NCBI RefSeq assembly: GCF_016598575.1
Contig: NZ_CP066801.1
Span: 1,112,501 to 1,176,500 of the forward strand
Direction: 5' to 3'
DNA from: Streptomyces sp. HSG2
GTDB lineage: Bacteria; Actinomycetota; Actinomycetes; Streptomycetales; Streptomycetaceae
DNA: 64,000 nucleotides
The notes beneath the pieces are model-generated. The model ran no database searches. It had not been told where the DNA came from and saw nothing but the letters and a program-made list of their open reading frames with translations. The translations under genes were made by a program, and so were the position numbers. Each line of letters starts with the position of its first letter. Positions within the stretch are counted from its first letter, which is position 1. Positions 11,552-24,497 of this stretch are shown piece after piece.

Positions 11552-14500
11552 GTGAGCAGCGATCGGGACGGGGCGCGCGGGGGCCGGTCGACACCCGACG
11601 GGGAACAGCCCGACGCGCCGTCCGCCGCCGAGACGACGGGCGAGTTCACCATCGACTACGCGCCACCCGCCTGGTACACCGAGAACGCCTCCAGCGCGGC
11701 GAGCGGGCCCGGGGGCGTGCCGGCGGCTGCCGAGGACCAGGCGGAGGCCCCGAGGGCCGACGAGCCCGACCGCCCCGAAGCGCCGAAGCGACCGACCGAG
11801 GGCGGCGCCTCCGCCCGCCGGAGCGGAAGCCCGGACGCGTCCTCGGCGTCCGCGACCACCCCGACCACGGGCCCCGGGGTACCGCCGCTGCCCGGTCTCG
11901 CCCCGCCCCCGCACGCCACCGCCCCCGCCCCGCCGGCGGCTCCCGGAACCCCGTTCACACCGGCCGCGCCTCCGGCGTCTCCGGGTGGCGCCTTCACTCC
12001 GCCGGTTCCGCCCGGTGAAGGCCCGGCGGCGGTGCCGGGGCTCCCGCTGGGGAGCGGGTTCGAGCCCCTGCCGACGGAGGAGGTCGCGGCCTCCGGCGAG
12101 GGCGAGCCGGCACCGCCTGCCGCCTCGCGACGACGCTTTCCCGTTCCCGGGTTCACACCGGCGGCTCGGCGGCCTGACCCAGCGGCACCGACCGCGGCGG
12201 GCGATCCGCCGCCGCGGGTACCCGAGGACCGTCCCGGCGGCGACCCGGCAACGCCGTCGCAGGGCCGTGCGGCCGTTGAGCGGTCCGCCACCGACGGAGA
12301 CGGCGACACGGGCCCGGAGGACGGCGGGACCGACGGTGCGGCGCGCCTCACGCCCCGGGCGTCGGCCGCGGACGGGAGGACGAGGGACGACGGGGACTTC
12401 GACCTGGCACCCCCTCGCGCGGTCGCCTCGCCCGGCCCCCCGGGGCGGCCGGACGCCCTCGAAGGGACTGTCGGTGTCCGGGCCGCCGAGGCGGACATCG
12501 ACGTCGAGGGGGCGGGGACGCGAGCGTCGCGGCCAGGGCGTCGGCGGGAGCCGACCCCACCGACCGGGCAGGTGCCTCCCGCTGTGCCGGACATCGCCGA
12601 CGCGAGGGTGTCGAGGCCGGAGGGGTCCGAGACCCCGCACCCCGAGAACCGGGGCGTCGGTACGCCCCAGAGCGGCGGTTCCTCGTCCGCCGTGTCCCGT
12701 GGTGTCTCCGACGGCCGCGTGGAGCGGCCCGTCGTGTCGCCCGCCGGCGACTTCGGGGCGTCTCCGGAGCGTGGCGAGGAGGCGGCGCGCCACCCCGGGT
12801 TCCACGAGCCGGTTGGTCCGCCGTCGGGGGGGCAGCCGGCCGTCCCGCGGCGACCGGATCCGGAGCCGCCCGGGGCCCGGCACCCCTTCCCGGCACCGCC
12901 GCGGCCTCCCGCCTCCGAGGCGTGGGACGCGCCGCCGAGCCCGGGTCTGCCTCGACCGACTCCCCCGACGCCCGGCTACGGCTTCCCTCCGCCCGACTCG
13001 TCGGGATCGGCACCGGCGAGCGGCGCTCCCCCTACTTCGGCGCCCCTCCCCGACGCGGTCGCACCCGGCTACGGCTTCCCACCCGGCTACGGCTTCCCGC
13101 CAAGCGGCGCCGGCGAGACGGGGACGTACGGCTACCCACCGCTGCCGCCCAGGGGGGACGCTCCCGGCTCTCCTCCGGGGGTCGCGGAGCCCGGAACACC
13201 GCGATTCGGACCGGGGCCCCCACCGCCCGAGGCGCCGCCGACATGGACCCCGGGCCCGGCGCGGCGGCACGGCGCCGGGCCGATGCCACCGGTGGGCCGG
13301 ACGCCGGCGGAGCCGGCGCCCTCGCAGCGGCGGCCACCGCCCGCGCCGCCGATGCCGCCGAACTCCCCCGGCGGTTCGCGGGCGGACCGGGGGGCGCCGA
13401 TGCCTCCACACCGCGGCCCGGACGGTCGGCGGGTCCCGCCCGGTGTGCCGCACTCGCCCGAGCCTTCCGCGAGTTCCGGAGGGGAGTCGGGGCAGCCCGG
13501 CCCGGTGCGCCACGACCAGCGTCAGCCCACCAATCCGGGTGCCGCTCCGCTGGGCTACACGGCCGCGGTGGAGCTGTCGTCGGATCGCCTTCTGCACAAC
13601 CGGAAGCAGAAGGCGAGGAGCAGCCGTCCCGCGGGCGGCGGAGGACGGTTCAGGCTGGGCGGGAAGAAGGAGGAGGCGGAGCGGCTCAGGAAACTGGACC
13701 TGATCCGCACGCCGGTCCTGTCCTGCTACCGCATCGCGGTCATCAGCCTGAAGGGCGGGGTGGGCAAGACGACCACCACGACGGCCCTGGGCGCCACGCT
13801 CGCCACGGAGCGCCAGGACAAGATCCTCGCGATCGACGCCAACCCGGACGCGGGTACGCTCGGGCGGCGGGTTCGTCGCGAGACCGGGGCGACGATCCGG
13901 GATCTGGTCCAGGCCATCCCGCATCTCCACTCGTACATGGACATCCGGCGTTTCACCTCGCAGGCGCCGTCGGGGCTGGAGATCATCGCCAACGACGTGG
14001 ACCCGGCGGTGTCGACCACGTTCAACGACCAGGACTACCGTCGCGCGATAGAGGTGCTGGGACGGCAGTATCCGATCATTCTCACGGACTCCGGCACCGG
14101 ACTGCTCTACAGCGCCATGCGCGGAGTCCTGGACCTCGCCGACCAGCTCATCATCATCTCGACGCCCTCGGTGGACGGAGCGAGCAGCGCGAGCACGACT
14201 CTGGACTGGCTCTCCGCTCACGGCTACGCGGGGCTGGTCGCGCGCTCCCTCACGGTGATCTCCGGTGTCCGGGAGACCGGCAAGATGATCAAGGTAGAGG
14301 ACATCGTGGCCCACTTCCGCACCCGGTGCCGCGGGGTCGTGTCCGTTCCGTTCGACGAGCACTTGGCGGCGGGGGCGGAAGTCGATCTCGACATGATGCG
14401 ACCCAAGGTGCGGGACGCATACTTCGAACTCGCCGCGCTGGTGGCCGAGGACTTCACCCGACACCAGCGGATGCACGGCCTGTGGACCTCGGACGGGAAC

Positions 14501-14920
14501 CCACCCCCGGTGGCCGCGCCTCCCCTGCCCGGCGGGCCCGCACCGGGCCGTCCGGACTCCCGAGGAGGCGGTCCCTGGTCGCACGGGGCGACTGTCCCCG
14601 GACCCTCGGCTCCCCCCGGCCCCGACTCGCGTCCCGGCGCGTACGGCCCGCCGCCGCAGGTACCCCCGGCGTCGTACCCTCCGCACGGGGCACCGCCCTC
14701 GCACGGGCACGGACCGGGCCCGGGGGTGCCGCCCGCGCGGCGAGGCCGTCCGGGCGAGAGGTCTTCGGAGCCACGCGGCGGCGCCTCGGCCGGGGGCGGG
14801 GCTCCGCACCATCCGGGCCCACAGGCGCGACCCGGCTACGGGCCCCCGCGGTACCGGGACGGTCCGATCTCCAAGGGGCCGGACCGGCGGGGCGACGGAG
14901 GCCCACCCCGGGAGCCGTGA
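11552..14920 (+). CDS. Large proline-rich ParA/MinD-like ATPase (SCO5717 type)
   Basis: A 1122-residue protein starting at GTG 11552 with AGGAGG at ideal spacing. About residues 1-680 are low-complexity, Pro/Gly/Ala-rich and probably disordered, with repeated GYGFPP-like units near 475-520. The ATPase domain begins near residue 725 with a deviant Walker A ([12 protein letters not shown], about 732-743), and later LTDSGTG and a dimer-type MinD/ParA fold run to about residue 975. A second Pro-rich tail closes the protein. SCO5717 homologues are linked to the ESX region and to growth regulation in Streptomyces. Here the gene remains without the secretion genes. The role as an organiser of membrane or division complexes is inference. 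Confidence 0.85.
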   Translation: MSSDRDGARGGRSTPDGEQPDAPSAAETTGEFTIDYAPPAWYTENASSAASGPGGVPAAAEDQAEAPRADEPDRPEAPKRPTEGGASARRSGSPDASSASATTPTTGPGVPPLPGLAPPPHATAPAPPAAPGTPFTPAAPPASPGGAFTPPVPPGEGPAAVPGLPLGSGFEPLPTEEVAASGEGEPAPPAASRRRFPVPGFTPAARRPDPAAPTAAGDPPPRVPEDRPGGDPATPSQGRAAVERSATDGDGDTGPEDGGTDGAARLTPRASAADGRTRDDGDFDLAPPRAVASPGPPGRPDALEGTVGVRAAEADIDVEGAGTRASRPGRRREPTPPTGQVPPAVPDIADARVSRPEGSETPHPENRGVGTPQSGGSSSAVSRGVSDGRVERPVVSPAGDFGASPERGEEAARHPGFHEPVGPPSGGQPAVPRRPDPEPPGARHPFPAPPRPPASEAWDAPPSPGLPRPTPPTPGYGFPPPDSSGSAPASGAPPTSAPLPDAVAPGYGFPPGYGFPPSGAGETGTYGYPPLPPRGDAPGSPPGVAEPGTPRFGPGPPPPEAPPTWTPGPARRHGAGPMPPVGRTPAEPAPSQRRPPPAPPMPPNSPGGSRADRGAPMPPHRGPDGRRVPPGVPHSPEPSASSGGESGQPGPVRHDQRQPTNPGAAPLGYTAAVELSSDRLLHNRKQKARSSRPAGGGGRFRLGGKKEEAERLRKLDLIRTPVLSCYRIAVISLKGGVGKTTTTTALGATLATERQDKILAIDANPDAGTLGRRVRRETGATIRDLVQAIPHLHSYMDIRRFTSQAPSGLEIIANDVDPAVSTTFNDQDYRRAIEVLGRQYPIILTDSGTGLLYSAMRGVLDLADQLIIISTPSVDGASSASTTLDWLSAHGYAGLVARSLTVISGVRETGKMIKVEDIVAHFRTRCRGVVSVPFDEHLAAGAEVDLDMMRPKVRDAYFELAALVAEDFTRHQRMHGLWTSDGNPPPVAAPPLPGGPAPGRPDSRGGGPWSHGATVPGPSAPPGPDSRPGAYGPPPQVPPASYPPHGAPPSHGHGPGPGVPPARRGRPGERSSEPRGGASAGGGAPHHPGPQARPGYGPPRYRDGPISKGPDRRGDGGPPREP

Positions 14921-15076
14921 GGCGGCCGAGGTGGGGGAAGTACGGAGGTTCCCGCTCACCCTGGGGCTTCCGCACGCTCGCGGGGGCGCCCGGGAGCGGG
15001 GAGGACCCGTCCTGTCCCGCGTCCCTCGGCGCGTGACGGGGGCGGAGCACGGCGGAACCGCCGCGCGGCGGGCGGA

Positions 15077-16027
15077 TCAGGCCTCCGCGGCGGCCACCGA
15101 CGTCCGGCATCGCTCCACATCGTCGGCCATCTGCTCCAGCAGGGCGTCCAGCGTGTCGAATCTGGCCTGGCCTCGAACGTACGTCAGGAACTCCACGGCC
15201 ACGTGGAGCCCGTACAGCTCCAGGCCGACGCGATCGATGGCGTACGCCTCGACCGTCCGCTCGGTGCCGTCGAACTGTGGGTTGGTGCCGACCGAGATCG
15301 CGGCCGGCATGACCTCTCCCTGGGCGTGCAGCCAACCCGCGTAAACGCCGTCGGCGGGGACGGCGGTGTGCGGGAGCGTCTCGACGTTGGCGGTGGGATA
15401 GCCCAGCTCACGGCCGCGCCGGGCACCGCGGACGACGATCCCCTCGACACGGTGCGGGCGGCCCAGGATCTCGGCGGCGCCCGTCACGTCGCCCCGGGCC
15501 ACCAGCGTCCTGGCGAGGGTCGACGAGAACGGCCGCCCCTCGCCGGCCACGCCTGTCGCGTGCAGGTCGACGATGTCCACGTCGAAGTCGTAGATGCCTC
15601 CCTGCGCCGTGAGGAAGGCGACGTCACCCGCGGCGCGGTGCCCGAACCGGAAGTTCGGCCCTTCGACGACCGCCTTGGCCCGCAACTTGTCCACCAGCAC
15701 CTTGACGACGAAGTCCGCCGGCGAGAGCTTCGAGAAGTCGGCCGTGAACGGAAGCACCAGCACCGCCGCCACCCCGAGGTCGGCCATCAGTTCGGCACGG
15801 CGGTGGTGCGGGGCGAGCAGCGGAGGATGGCTGCCGGGTCGGACGACCTCGCTGGGATGCGGGTCGAAGGTGACGACCACCGCGGGGAGGCCGAGACGCC
15901 GGGCCCGATGGACGGTGTGCTTGATGATCGACTGGTGGCCCCGGTGGACCCCGTCGTAGGAACCGATGGTGACGACGCTGCGGCCCCAGTCCTCGGGGAT
16001 GTCCTCCAAGCCACGCCAGCGCTGCAC
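15077..16027 (-). CDS. ribF: Bifunctional riboflavin kinase / FAD synthetase
   Basis: A 316-residue enzyme converting riboflavin to FMN and FMN to FAD. The N-terminal FAD-synthetase domain shows GSYDGVHRGHQ (about 22-32). The C-terminal kinase domain starts near residue 185 with EGIVVRGARRGRELGYPTAN. The start is GTG 16027 with AAGGAG upstream. It lies downstream of truB on the same strand. No FMN riboswitch was seen in the leader; a 14-bp palindrome is present at 16064-16077. Confidence 0.95.
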   Translation of the reverse strand: MQRWRGLEDIPEDWGRSVVTIGSYDGVHRGHQSIIKHTVHRARRLGLPAVVVTFDPHPSEVVRPGSHPPLLAPHHRRAELMADLGVAAVLVLPFTADFSKLSPADFVVKVLVDKLRAKAVVEGPNFRFGHRAAGDVAFLTAQGGIYDFDVDIVDLHATGVAGEGRPFSSTLARTLVARGDVTGAAEILGRPHRVEGIVVRGARRGRELGYPTANVETLPHTAVPADGVYAGWLHAQGEVMPAAISVGTNPQFDGTERTVEAYAIDRVGLELYGLHVAVEFLTYVRGQARFDTLDALLEQMADDVERCRTSVAAAEA

Positions 16028-16063
16028 TGTGTCCGCTCCTTGTCACACATTCGCCGAGGGCCA

Positions 16064-16077
16064 GCGAGTCGACTCGC
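16064..16077. promoter_or_regulatory. 14-bp perfect palindrome in the ribF leader
   Basis: GCGAGTCGACTCGC reads the same on both strands and lies 37 bp upstream of the ribF start. It could be an operator. A few such palindromes are expected by chance in 64 kb, so weight is low. Confidence 0.25.
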
Positions 16078-16308
16078 GCACGGTGTGGTGCCGTGCCGAC
16101 CGCCCCCGCCGTTCTCCGCCCGGTGTCCGTCGTTGCCTTCTGCGCAGGTCCAAGAGTGCCATGCCGGGGCTCTTCCTCCCGCACCGGCATGGGAGTTGTG
16201 CCCTCGCGTCGGTCGCGCCCGGCCGCGTCCGGGCGGAGGCGGAGGGCGGCGGCGGGACACGTCGGTCGAGGGACCGGAGACGGCCCCGCCGGGCGCCGAT
16301 CGGCGGGC

Positions 16309-17214
16309 TCAGGCGAACACGGCCAGACTCCGGGCCTTGCCGTGATGTTCCTCGACGAGGGCGAGCAGTCCACCGGCGGTGTCGAACACGGCGACCGGTC
16401 CGGCTCCGGCGTACGCCTCGGGCATCTCCAGCCGTACCCCATTGGCGAGCAGCCTGGCGCGCCGGGCATCGAGGTCCCAGCGCGGGAACGCCGCCGCGGC
16501 GGCGTCGGCGACGGGCATCACACGCAGTTCCCGCCGGAGTGCGTCGAGCGTACGGGCGGACTCCAGCCGGTACGGCCCGACCCGGGTACGGCGGAGAGCC
16601 GTGAGGTGTCCCCCGACCCCGAGGGCCGCCCCCAGGTCGCGGGCGAGGGCGCGGATGTACGTACCGGAGGAGCAGACGACCGAGACCACCAGGTCCCGCA
16701 CGGGGGTCCCGTCCTCGGCGGTGGCCTCCCGGATGTCGTGGACGACGAAGGAGGAGACGCTCACCGGACGGGCCGGGATGTCGAAGTCCTCGCCCTCCCG
16801 GACCCGCTTGTAGGAACGGACGCCCTTGATCTTGATGGCGCTGACCTTGGAGGGCACCTGCATGATGTCGCCGGTCAGTTCGGTGACGGCGGAGGCCACC
16901 GACTCGCCGGTGACGGCGGAGGCGTCGGTGGACGCGGTGATCTCGCCCTCCGCGTCGTCGGTCACGGTGGTCTGGCCCAAGCGGACCGTCCCCACGTACT
17001 CCTTCTCGGTCAGCGCCAGGTGCCCCAGGAGTTTGGTGGCGCGCTCCACTCCGAGGACGAGGACACCGGTCGCCATCGGATCGAGGGTTCCGGCATGGCC
17101 CACGCGGCGCGTCCGGGCGATGCCCCGCATCGTGGCGACGACGTCGTGTGAAGTGAAGCCCGACGGCTTGTCGACGATGACAAGCCCGTCGGGCGTGGTG
17201 CTCTGGGTGGTCAT
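16309..17214 (-). CDS. truB: tRNA pseudouridine(55) synthase TruB
   Basis: A 301-residue enzyme that makes pseudouridine 55 in the T-loop of tRNAs. The N-terminus has DGLVIVDKPSGFTSHDVV. The catalytic aspartate lies in GHAGTLDPMATGVL (about 38-51), and the YK motif region RSYKRVREGE follows. The C-terminal part resembles the actinobacterial TruB extension (PUA-like). The ATG overlaps the rbfA stop by 4 bp, indicating translational coupling. Confidence 0.95.
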   Translation of the reverse strand: MTTQSTTPDGLVIVDKPSGFTSHDVVATMRGIARTRRVGHAGTLDPMATGVLVLGVERATKLLGHLALTEKEYVGTVRLGQTTVTDDAEGEITASTDASAVTGESVASAVTELTGDIMQVPSKVSAIKIKGVRSYKRVREGEDFDIPARPVSVSSFVVHDIREATAEDGTPVRDLVVSVVCSSGTYIRALARDLGAALGVGGHLTALRRTRVGPYRLESARTLDALRRELRVMPVADAAAAAFPRWDLDARRARLLANGVRLEMPEAYAGAGPVAVFDTAGGLLALVEEHHGKARSLAVFA

Positions 17215-17666
17215 CCCTGGGTGTCGTCCGTCTCGTCGTCCTCGGCGTCCGGCTTCCGGTAGGGGTCCGCCCCGGCCGCGTACGCGGCCCCCGCGGAGGC
17301 CTCGCGAACCTTGGCGTCGGATTCTCGCGCTCGGTCGAGGAGGTCCTCGATGGTCCGGGCGTTGTCCGGCAGGGCGTCCATGACGAAGGCCAGGGTCGGA
17401 GTGAACTTCACCCCGGCGGCCTTGCCGACCTCCGAACGCAGGATTCCCTTGGCGCTCTCCAGGCCCGCCGCGGCGGCCTTCCGCTCCTCGTCGTCCCCGT
17501 ACACGGTGTAGAAGACGGTCGCTTCCCGAAGATCACCCGTGACGCGGGTGTCGGTGATGGTGACATGCGAGCCCAGCCGCGGGTCCTTGATCCCGCGCTG
17601 CAGCTTCTGGGCCACCACCTCTCGGATGAGGTCCGCAAGCCTTTTCGCCCGCGCGTTGTCGGCCAC
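17211..17666 (-). CDS. rbfA: Ribosome-binding factor A
   Basis: A 151-residue 30S maturation factor with a KH-like fold. The N-terminus ARAKRLADLIREVVAQKLQ and the central VTITDTRVTGDLREATVFYTVYG region are typical. A charged C-terminal tail of about 30 residues extends past the conserved core. It stands between the DUF503 gene and truB in the infB operon. Confidence 0.93.
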   Translation of the reverse strand: MADNARAKRLADLIREVVAQKLQRGIKDPRLGSHVTITDTRVTGDLREATVFYTVYGDDEERKAAAAGLESAKGILRSEVGKAAGVKFTPTLAFVMDALPDNARTIEDLLDRARESDAKVREASAGAAYAAGADPYRKPDAEDDETDDTQG

Positions 17667-17714
17667 TGGTCCGTCTCCCGTTCTTTCCTGATCTTTTTCG
17701 TCGGCTGTACGCCG

Positions 17715-18008
17715 TCAGTCGTCGTCCCCGTGGAGTCGCCGTCTGGCCGACAGCAGTTCCACCTCCGGGCGGCCGGCCACCAGCCGCTCGCACCGGTCGA
17801 GCACGTCGGTGACGTGGCCCGCCTCGGCGGAGACCACGGCCAAGCCGATCCCGGCTCGTCGGTGCAGGTCGACGTGGTCCACCTCGGCCACGCTGACGAT
17901 GTACTTCCGCCGCAGCTCGGCGATGATCGGGCGGACGATCGAGCGCTTCTCCTTCAGCGACCGTACGTCGCCGAGGAGAAGGTCGAAGGAGACTGTCCCC
18001 ACGTACAT
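17715..18008 (-). CDS. DUF503 family protein
   Basis: A 97-residue YlxP-like protein with the family opening MYVGTVSFDLLL and the LKEKRSIVRPIIAEL segment (about 18-32). Conserved in infB operons of Gram-positive bacteria, between infB and rbfA, with a presumed but unproven role in translation or ribosome maturation. Length and context are standard. Confidence 0.9.
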   Translation of the reverse strand: MYVGTVSFDLLLGDVRSLKEKRSIVRPIIAELRRKYIVSVAEVDHVDLHRRAGIGLAVVSAEAGHVTDVLDRCERLVAGRPEVELLSARRRLHGDDD

Positions 18009-18190
18009 GTCATGCCGGATGACCCGCCGGTTCGGGATCGTCGCCAGGCTCCTGTGAGTCCTGTGCGCTCTGTGAACAGTACCTCTGTCGGACCGTGGAC
18101 CCGAAGGGGATTTCCACCCACGAGGCGCGGAGCGACGGCCCGGAGGCCGGCGGCCCCGAAGGGCACGCCGGCCACCGTGATCCGAGACGG

Positions 18191-21208
<3,018 letters not shown>

Positions 21209-21285
21209 TTCGCTCCTTTGAGGTCCGGGTTGCGGCCGGACCGTCGCTAGTTCATGGGCGTACTCATCGCGTACTCATCGAGTGC

Positions 21286-21657
21286 TCATCGCAATCTCGA
21301 CCTGCTTTCGACTCGCGAGGTACCAGCTCCGCGCGGGGTGTCGCGCGGCACGCCTTCCTTACCGTGTTGCGGATCGCAACCTTGTACCCACTCGACGTGG
21401 TGGCGCAACGCCTTTACGTCGAGCGATCCCGGCGCGCGCAGCGCCCGCGGGAACGCCCGGCGGCGAACCGCCTGGTCGAGACAGGTCGTGTCGGGATGCA
21501 CGTAGGCGCCCCGACCCGGCAGCGTACCGGCCGGATCGGGGACGCACTCGCCCTCGATCGCCACCGTCCGCAGCAGTTCGTCCTTGGTCGCTCGATTGCG
21601 GCAGCCCACACAGGTACGTTCAGGGCACACGCCAGCACGCGTCCGACCGGACACCAC
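21286..21657 (-). CDS. YlxR (DUF448) RNA-binding protein
   Basis: A 123-residue protein with the family signature CPERTCVGCRNRATKDELLR (residues 10-29) and GRGAYVH (about 49-55). YlxR (also named RnpM in Bacillus work) binds RNA and has been linked to RNase P regulation. The start is one of two consecutive GTG codons (21657 or 21654). It lies between nusA and infB as in most Gram-positive nus operons. The C-terminal 30 residues are Arg-rich. Confidence 0.88.
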   Translation of the reverse strand: MVSGRTRAGVCPERTCVGCRNRATKDELLRTVAIEGECVPDPAGTLPGRGAYVHPDTTCLDQAVRRRAFPRALRAPGSLDVKALRHHVEWVQGCDPQHGKEGVPRDTPRGAGTSRVESRSRLR

Positions 21658-21776
21658 CTAGTCTACCTCCCCGAAACGACCCCACCCTCAGGGGGCAAGA
21701 ATCGAACATCCACGCGCGCGTTCTGTCGCGATCTCTGCGATCGGCGGCCGGGATTCACCCCGTCCGCGGGCCGTCA

Positions 21777-22763
21777 CTACCCTTCCGACGGCTCCGTGTC
21801 GGGCCGGATGTCGATCCGCCAGCCGGTCAGCCGAGCGGCGAGGCGCGCGTTCTGGCCTTCCTTGCCGATCGCCAGCGACAGCTGGTAGTCCGGCACCGTG
21901 ACCCTAGCCGACCTGGCGGCCAGGTCCACGACCTCGACCTTGGACACCCTGGCCGGAGAGAGGGCGTTGGCCACCATCTCCGCCGGGTCGTCCGACCAGT
22001 CGACGATGTCGATCTTCTCCCCGTTGAGCTCGCCCATGACATTGCGGACACGGCCGCCCATGGGGCCGATGCAGGCGCCCTTGGCGTTCAGGCCGGATCG
22101 GACCGAGCGTACGGCGATCTTGGTCCGGTGACCCGCTTCGCGGGCGATGGCCGAGATCTCCACCGACCCGTCGGCGATCTCCGGCACCTCGAGCGCGAAC
22201 AGCTTCTTCACCAGATTGGGGTGGGTACGCGAAAGAGTGACCGATGGCCCTCGCACGCCCTTCGCCACCCGAACGACGTACGAGCGCAGTCGGGTGCCGT
22301 GCGGATAGCTCTCTCCGGGGACCTGCTCCTGAACCGGAAGGATGGCCTCTAGTTTCCCGATGTCCACCAGCACGTTCTTCGGGTCGCGACCCTGCTGGAC
22401 CACCCCGGTGACGATGTCGCCCTCACGCCCCGCGTACTCGCCGAGGGTCGCGTCGTCCTCGGCGTCGCGGAGCCGCTGCAGGATGACCTGCTTGGCGGTG
22501 GTCGCGGCGATCCGGCCGAAGTCCGAGGGGGTGTCGTCGAACTCGCGGGGCTCCTGGCCCTCTTCGAGGTCCTCCGGGTCCTCCTTCGCCCACACGGTGA
22601 CGTGTCCGGTATCCCGGTCCAGCTCCACTCGCGCGTGTCGGCGGCTTCCGTCGGTGCGGTGGTAGGCGATGAGGAGGGCCGACTCGATCGCCTCGACGAG
22701 CAGGGGGAAGGAGATCTCCTTCTCCCGAACCAAGCCCCGCAGGGCACTCATGTCGATGTCCAC
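21777..22763 (-). CDS. nusA: Transcription termination/antitermination protein NusA
   Basis: A 328-residue NusA with N-terminal RNAP-binding domain (residues 1-115), S1 domain (about 125-200, [13 protein letters not shown]) and two KH domains ([10 protein letters not shown] and the C-terminal [18 protein letters not shown]). It lacks the E. coli C-terminal acidic repeats, as usual in actinobacteria. It follows rimP with a 2-nt gap. Confidence 0.96.
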   Translation of the reverse strand: MDIDMSALRGLVREKEISFPLLVEAIESALLIAYHRTDGSRRHARVELDRDTGHVTVWAKEDPEDLEEGQEPREFDDTPSDFGRIAATTAKQVILQRLRDAEDDATLGEYAGREGDIVTGVVQQGRDPKNVLVDIGKLEAILPVQEQVPGESYPHGTRLRSYVVRVAKGVRGPSVTLSRTHPNLVKKLFALEVPEIADGSVEISAIAREAGHRTKIAVRSVRSGLNAKGACIGPMGGRVRNVMGELNGEKIDIVDWSDDPAEMVANALSPARVSKVEVVDLAARSARVTVPDYQLSLAIGKEGQNARLAARLTGWRIDIRPDTEPSEG

Positions 22764-22765
22764 GG

Positions 22766-23278
22766 CTACGCCTCCTCTTCTTCCGTCATGTCCCTGCTGT
22801 CCTTCTTGCGGTTGAACTCGACACGCACCCGAGCGTCCGCGATGTCGGAGAACGGGATGCGGCGGGCGGTCGGCGCGCGTCCCTTGACGCCCGGCACCTC
22901 GACGTCCAGGCCGTCGTCGTCCACCTGCGTGATTCTGGCGGTCGACCTGGTGTCGTCGGTCAGCCGGAAGGCCACCAGTCGACCGAGAGCGCGCACATAG
23001 TGCCGGTGCAGGGTGAGGGACCGCTCCGCCCCAGGGGTGCCGACCTCCAGGGTGTACTCGCCCTCCCCCATCGCGTCGCTCTCGTCGAGCCTCGCCGAGA
23101 GGGCCCGGCTGACGTCGGCCACGCGATCGAGGTCCGCACCGGTCTCCGAGTCCACGACCACGCGCAGCACCCGCTTGCGCCCGACCGAGTCCACCGCGAT
23201 CTCTTCGAGATCCAGATCATGGGAAGCGACGAGGGGCTCCAAGAGCTCTCGCAGCCTCTCGCTCTGGGTGGTGCTCAT
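22766..23278 (-). CDS. rimP: Ribosome maturation factor RimP
   Basis: A 170-residue factor for 30S assembly. The N-terminal alpha/beta domain ([21 protein letters not shown] at about 19-39) and the [10 protein letters not shown] motif (about 82-91) are visible, followed by the SH3-like C-terminal domain. It is first in the nus-infB operon. The intergenic gap to the plus-strand lipoprotein gene (23279-23478) should contain divergent promoters. Confidence 0.93.
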   Translation of the reverse strand: MSTTQSERLRELLEPLVASHDLDLEEIAVDSVGRKRVLRVVVDSETGADLDRVADVSRALSARLDESDAMGEGEYTLEVGTPGAERSLTLHRHYVRALGRLVAFRLTDDTRSTARITQVDDDGLDVEVPGVKGRAPTARRIPFSDIADARVRVEFNRKKDSRDMTEEEEA

Positions 23279-23478
23279 CCGGGTGACTCCTCGGCCGCGT
23301 GTGCTGTTGTGCGATGGTCGCGTGTCCGGTCAAAGGGTATCCGGTCCCGGAGGGTGTTGGCGTCCACCCGTCCACCCCGGTGCCGCCGACCGGGACCGTC
23401 GGGACGCCCCGGTACCGTGATCACCGCCGGGCCCATCGGGCTCGGCCGCCCCCGTCGCTCGAACGCCCGAGGACCACC

Positions 23479-23979
23479 GTGCCGCTCCCTCCACCACCAC
23501 GCCCCGCCTCGGGGCCGCGCCGAAGGACCCTGCTGGTCTCCGTCGCCGGGGCCACACTCCTCGGCTGCTCCGGGGGCCCGAGGCCGGACCCTCCGGACGC
23601 GCGCGCCGCCGCGGCGGACCGGACGCTGACCCGCGCGGCCCGGGACAGCCGCACCCTGGTCGCCCGGTACGACGCGGTGCTGGCCGCCCACCCTGAGCTG
23701 GGCGCCCGGCTGCGACCGCTCCGCGACGAGACCGCACGACACGCGGCCGAGTTGGGACCCCCGAGGTCGCCGACCTCCGGGGAACCGACGGCGGTCGCCG
23801 CCTCCGACGACCCGGACACCTCGCTCGCGGAGCTGGTCGCGGCCGAGCGCGCCCTCGCCGACCGGCGGTTCGCCACCCTGCCGGACCTGCCCGGCGAACA
23901 GGCCCGGCTGCTCGCCTCGGTGGCCGCGGCCGGAGCGGTACACGCCTATCTGCTGACGGACGGGGAGACGAAGAGTTGA
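23479..23979 (+). CDS. Putative lipoprotein
   Basis: A 166-residue protein, start GTG at 23479. The frame is open further upstream but without signal-like sequence. Residues 10-31 form a signal with an RRRTLL stretch and an LLGC lipobox, so it may be Tat- or Sec-exported and lipid-anchored. The mature part is helical and Ala/Arg-rich with no known motif. Its TGA overlaps the TTG of the DUF4439 gene (TTGA), so the two are translated together. The pair suggests a membrane-anchored partner of the ferritin-like protein. Confidence 0.7.
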   Translation: MPLPPPPRPASGPRRRTLLVSVAGATLLGCSGGPRPDPPDARAAAADRTLTRAARDSRTLVARYDAVLAAHPELGARLRPLRDETARHAAELGPPRSPTSGEPTAVAASDDPDTSLAELVAAERALADRRFATLPDLPGEQARLLASVAAAGAVHAYLLTDGETKS

Positions 23980-24440
23980 GCGAGACGCCGAGCGACGCAC
24001 TGGACGCCCTGCAAGCCGCGCTGGCCGCCGAACACGCCGCGATCTACGGATACGGCGTCGTGGGCGGGCGGATCGACGAGGAACTGCGAACCCAGGCGCG
24101 CGCGGGCCACGACGCACACCGCGCGAAGCGCGACGCGCTGGCCAAAGAGGTGCGGGGCCTCGAAGCCGAGCCGGTCGCGGCGGAGGCGGGCTACGCGCTG
24201 CCCTTCGAGGTCCCGGACCACGCGGCGGCCGTTCGACTCGCCGTGGAACTCGAGGACCGGCTGGCCGGCGCCTACGCCGACCTCGTGCGCGCCGCCGACG
24301 CGGAACTGCGCGCCGCGGCGGCGCAAGGGTTGCGGGAGGCGGCGGTCCGAGCCGCGCGTTGGCGGGGCGGAAGCGTAGCCTTCCCTGGTCTCGCAGAGCA
24401 CACGGACACTTCGGCGGCGTCCGGCACCCCGACCGCGTAG
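23976..24440 (+). CDS. DUF4439 ferritin-like protein
   Basis: A 154-residue all-helical protein starting at TTG 23976, overlapping the previous stop. The first helix contains ALAAEHAAIYGYGVVGGRI (about 12-30); further Glu/His residues lie in AGHDAHRAKRDAL (about 43-55) and VELEDRLAGAYADL (about 89-102). This matches the four-helix DUF4439 family, which has ferritin-like topology. Whether it binds metal is not shown. Function unknown. Confidence 0.85.
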   Translation: MSETPSDALDALQAALAAEHAAIYGYGVVGGRIDEELRTQARAGHDAHRAKRDALAKEVRGLEAEPVAAEAGYALPFEVPDHAAAVRLAVELEDRLAGAYADLVRAADAELRAAAAQGLREAAVRAARWRGGSVAFPGLAEHTDTSAASGTPTA

Positions 24441-24497
24441 CACGTGGACCACGCCACACGTTCGGCCACGCCCGGACGGGAAGGGAACGACGCGCGC

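Noticed and set aside
11540..14959. An 1139-codon minus-strand open frame opposite the ATPase gene
   Set aside because: Arg/Gly-rich with no motif; the plus-strand frame has the ATPase motifs, a ribosome-binding site and normal codon use.
16028..16308. Possible FMN riboswitch before ribF
   Set aside because: The conserved RFN blocks (such as AGGAUAUGCU-like and GAUUCGGUG) were not found.
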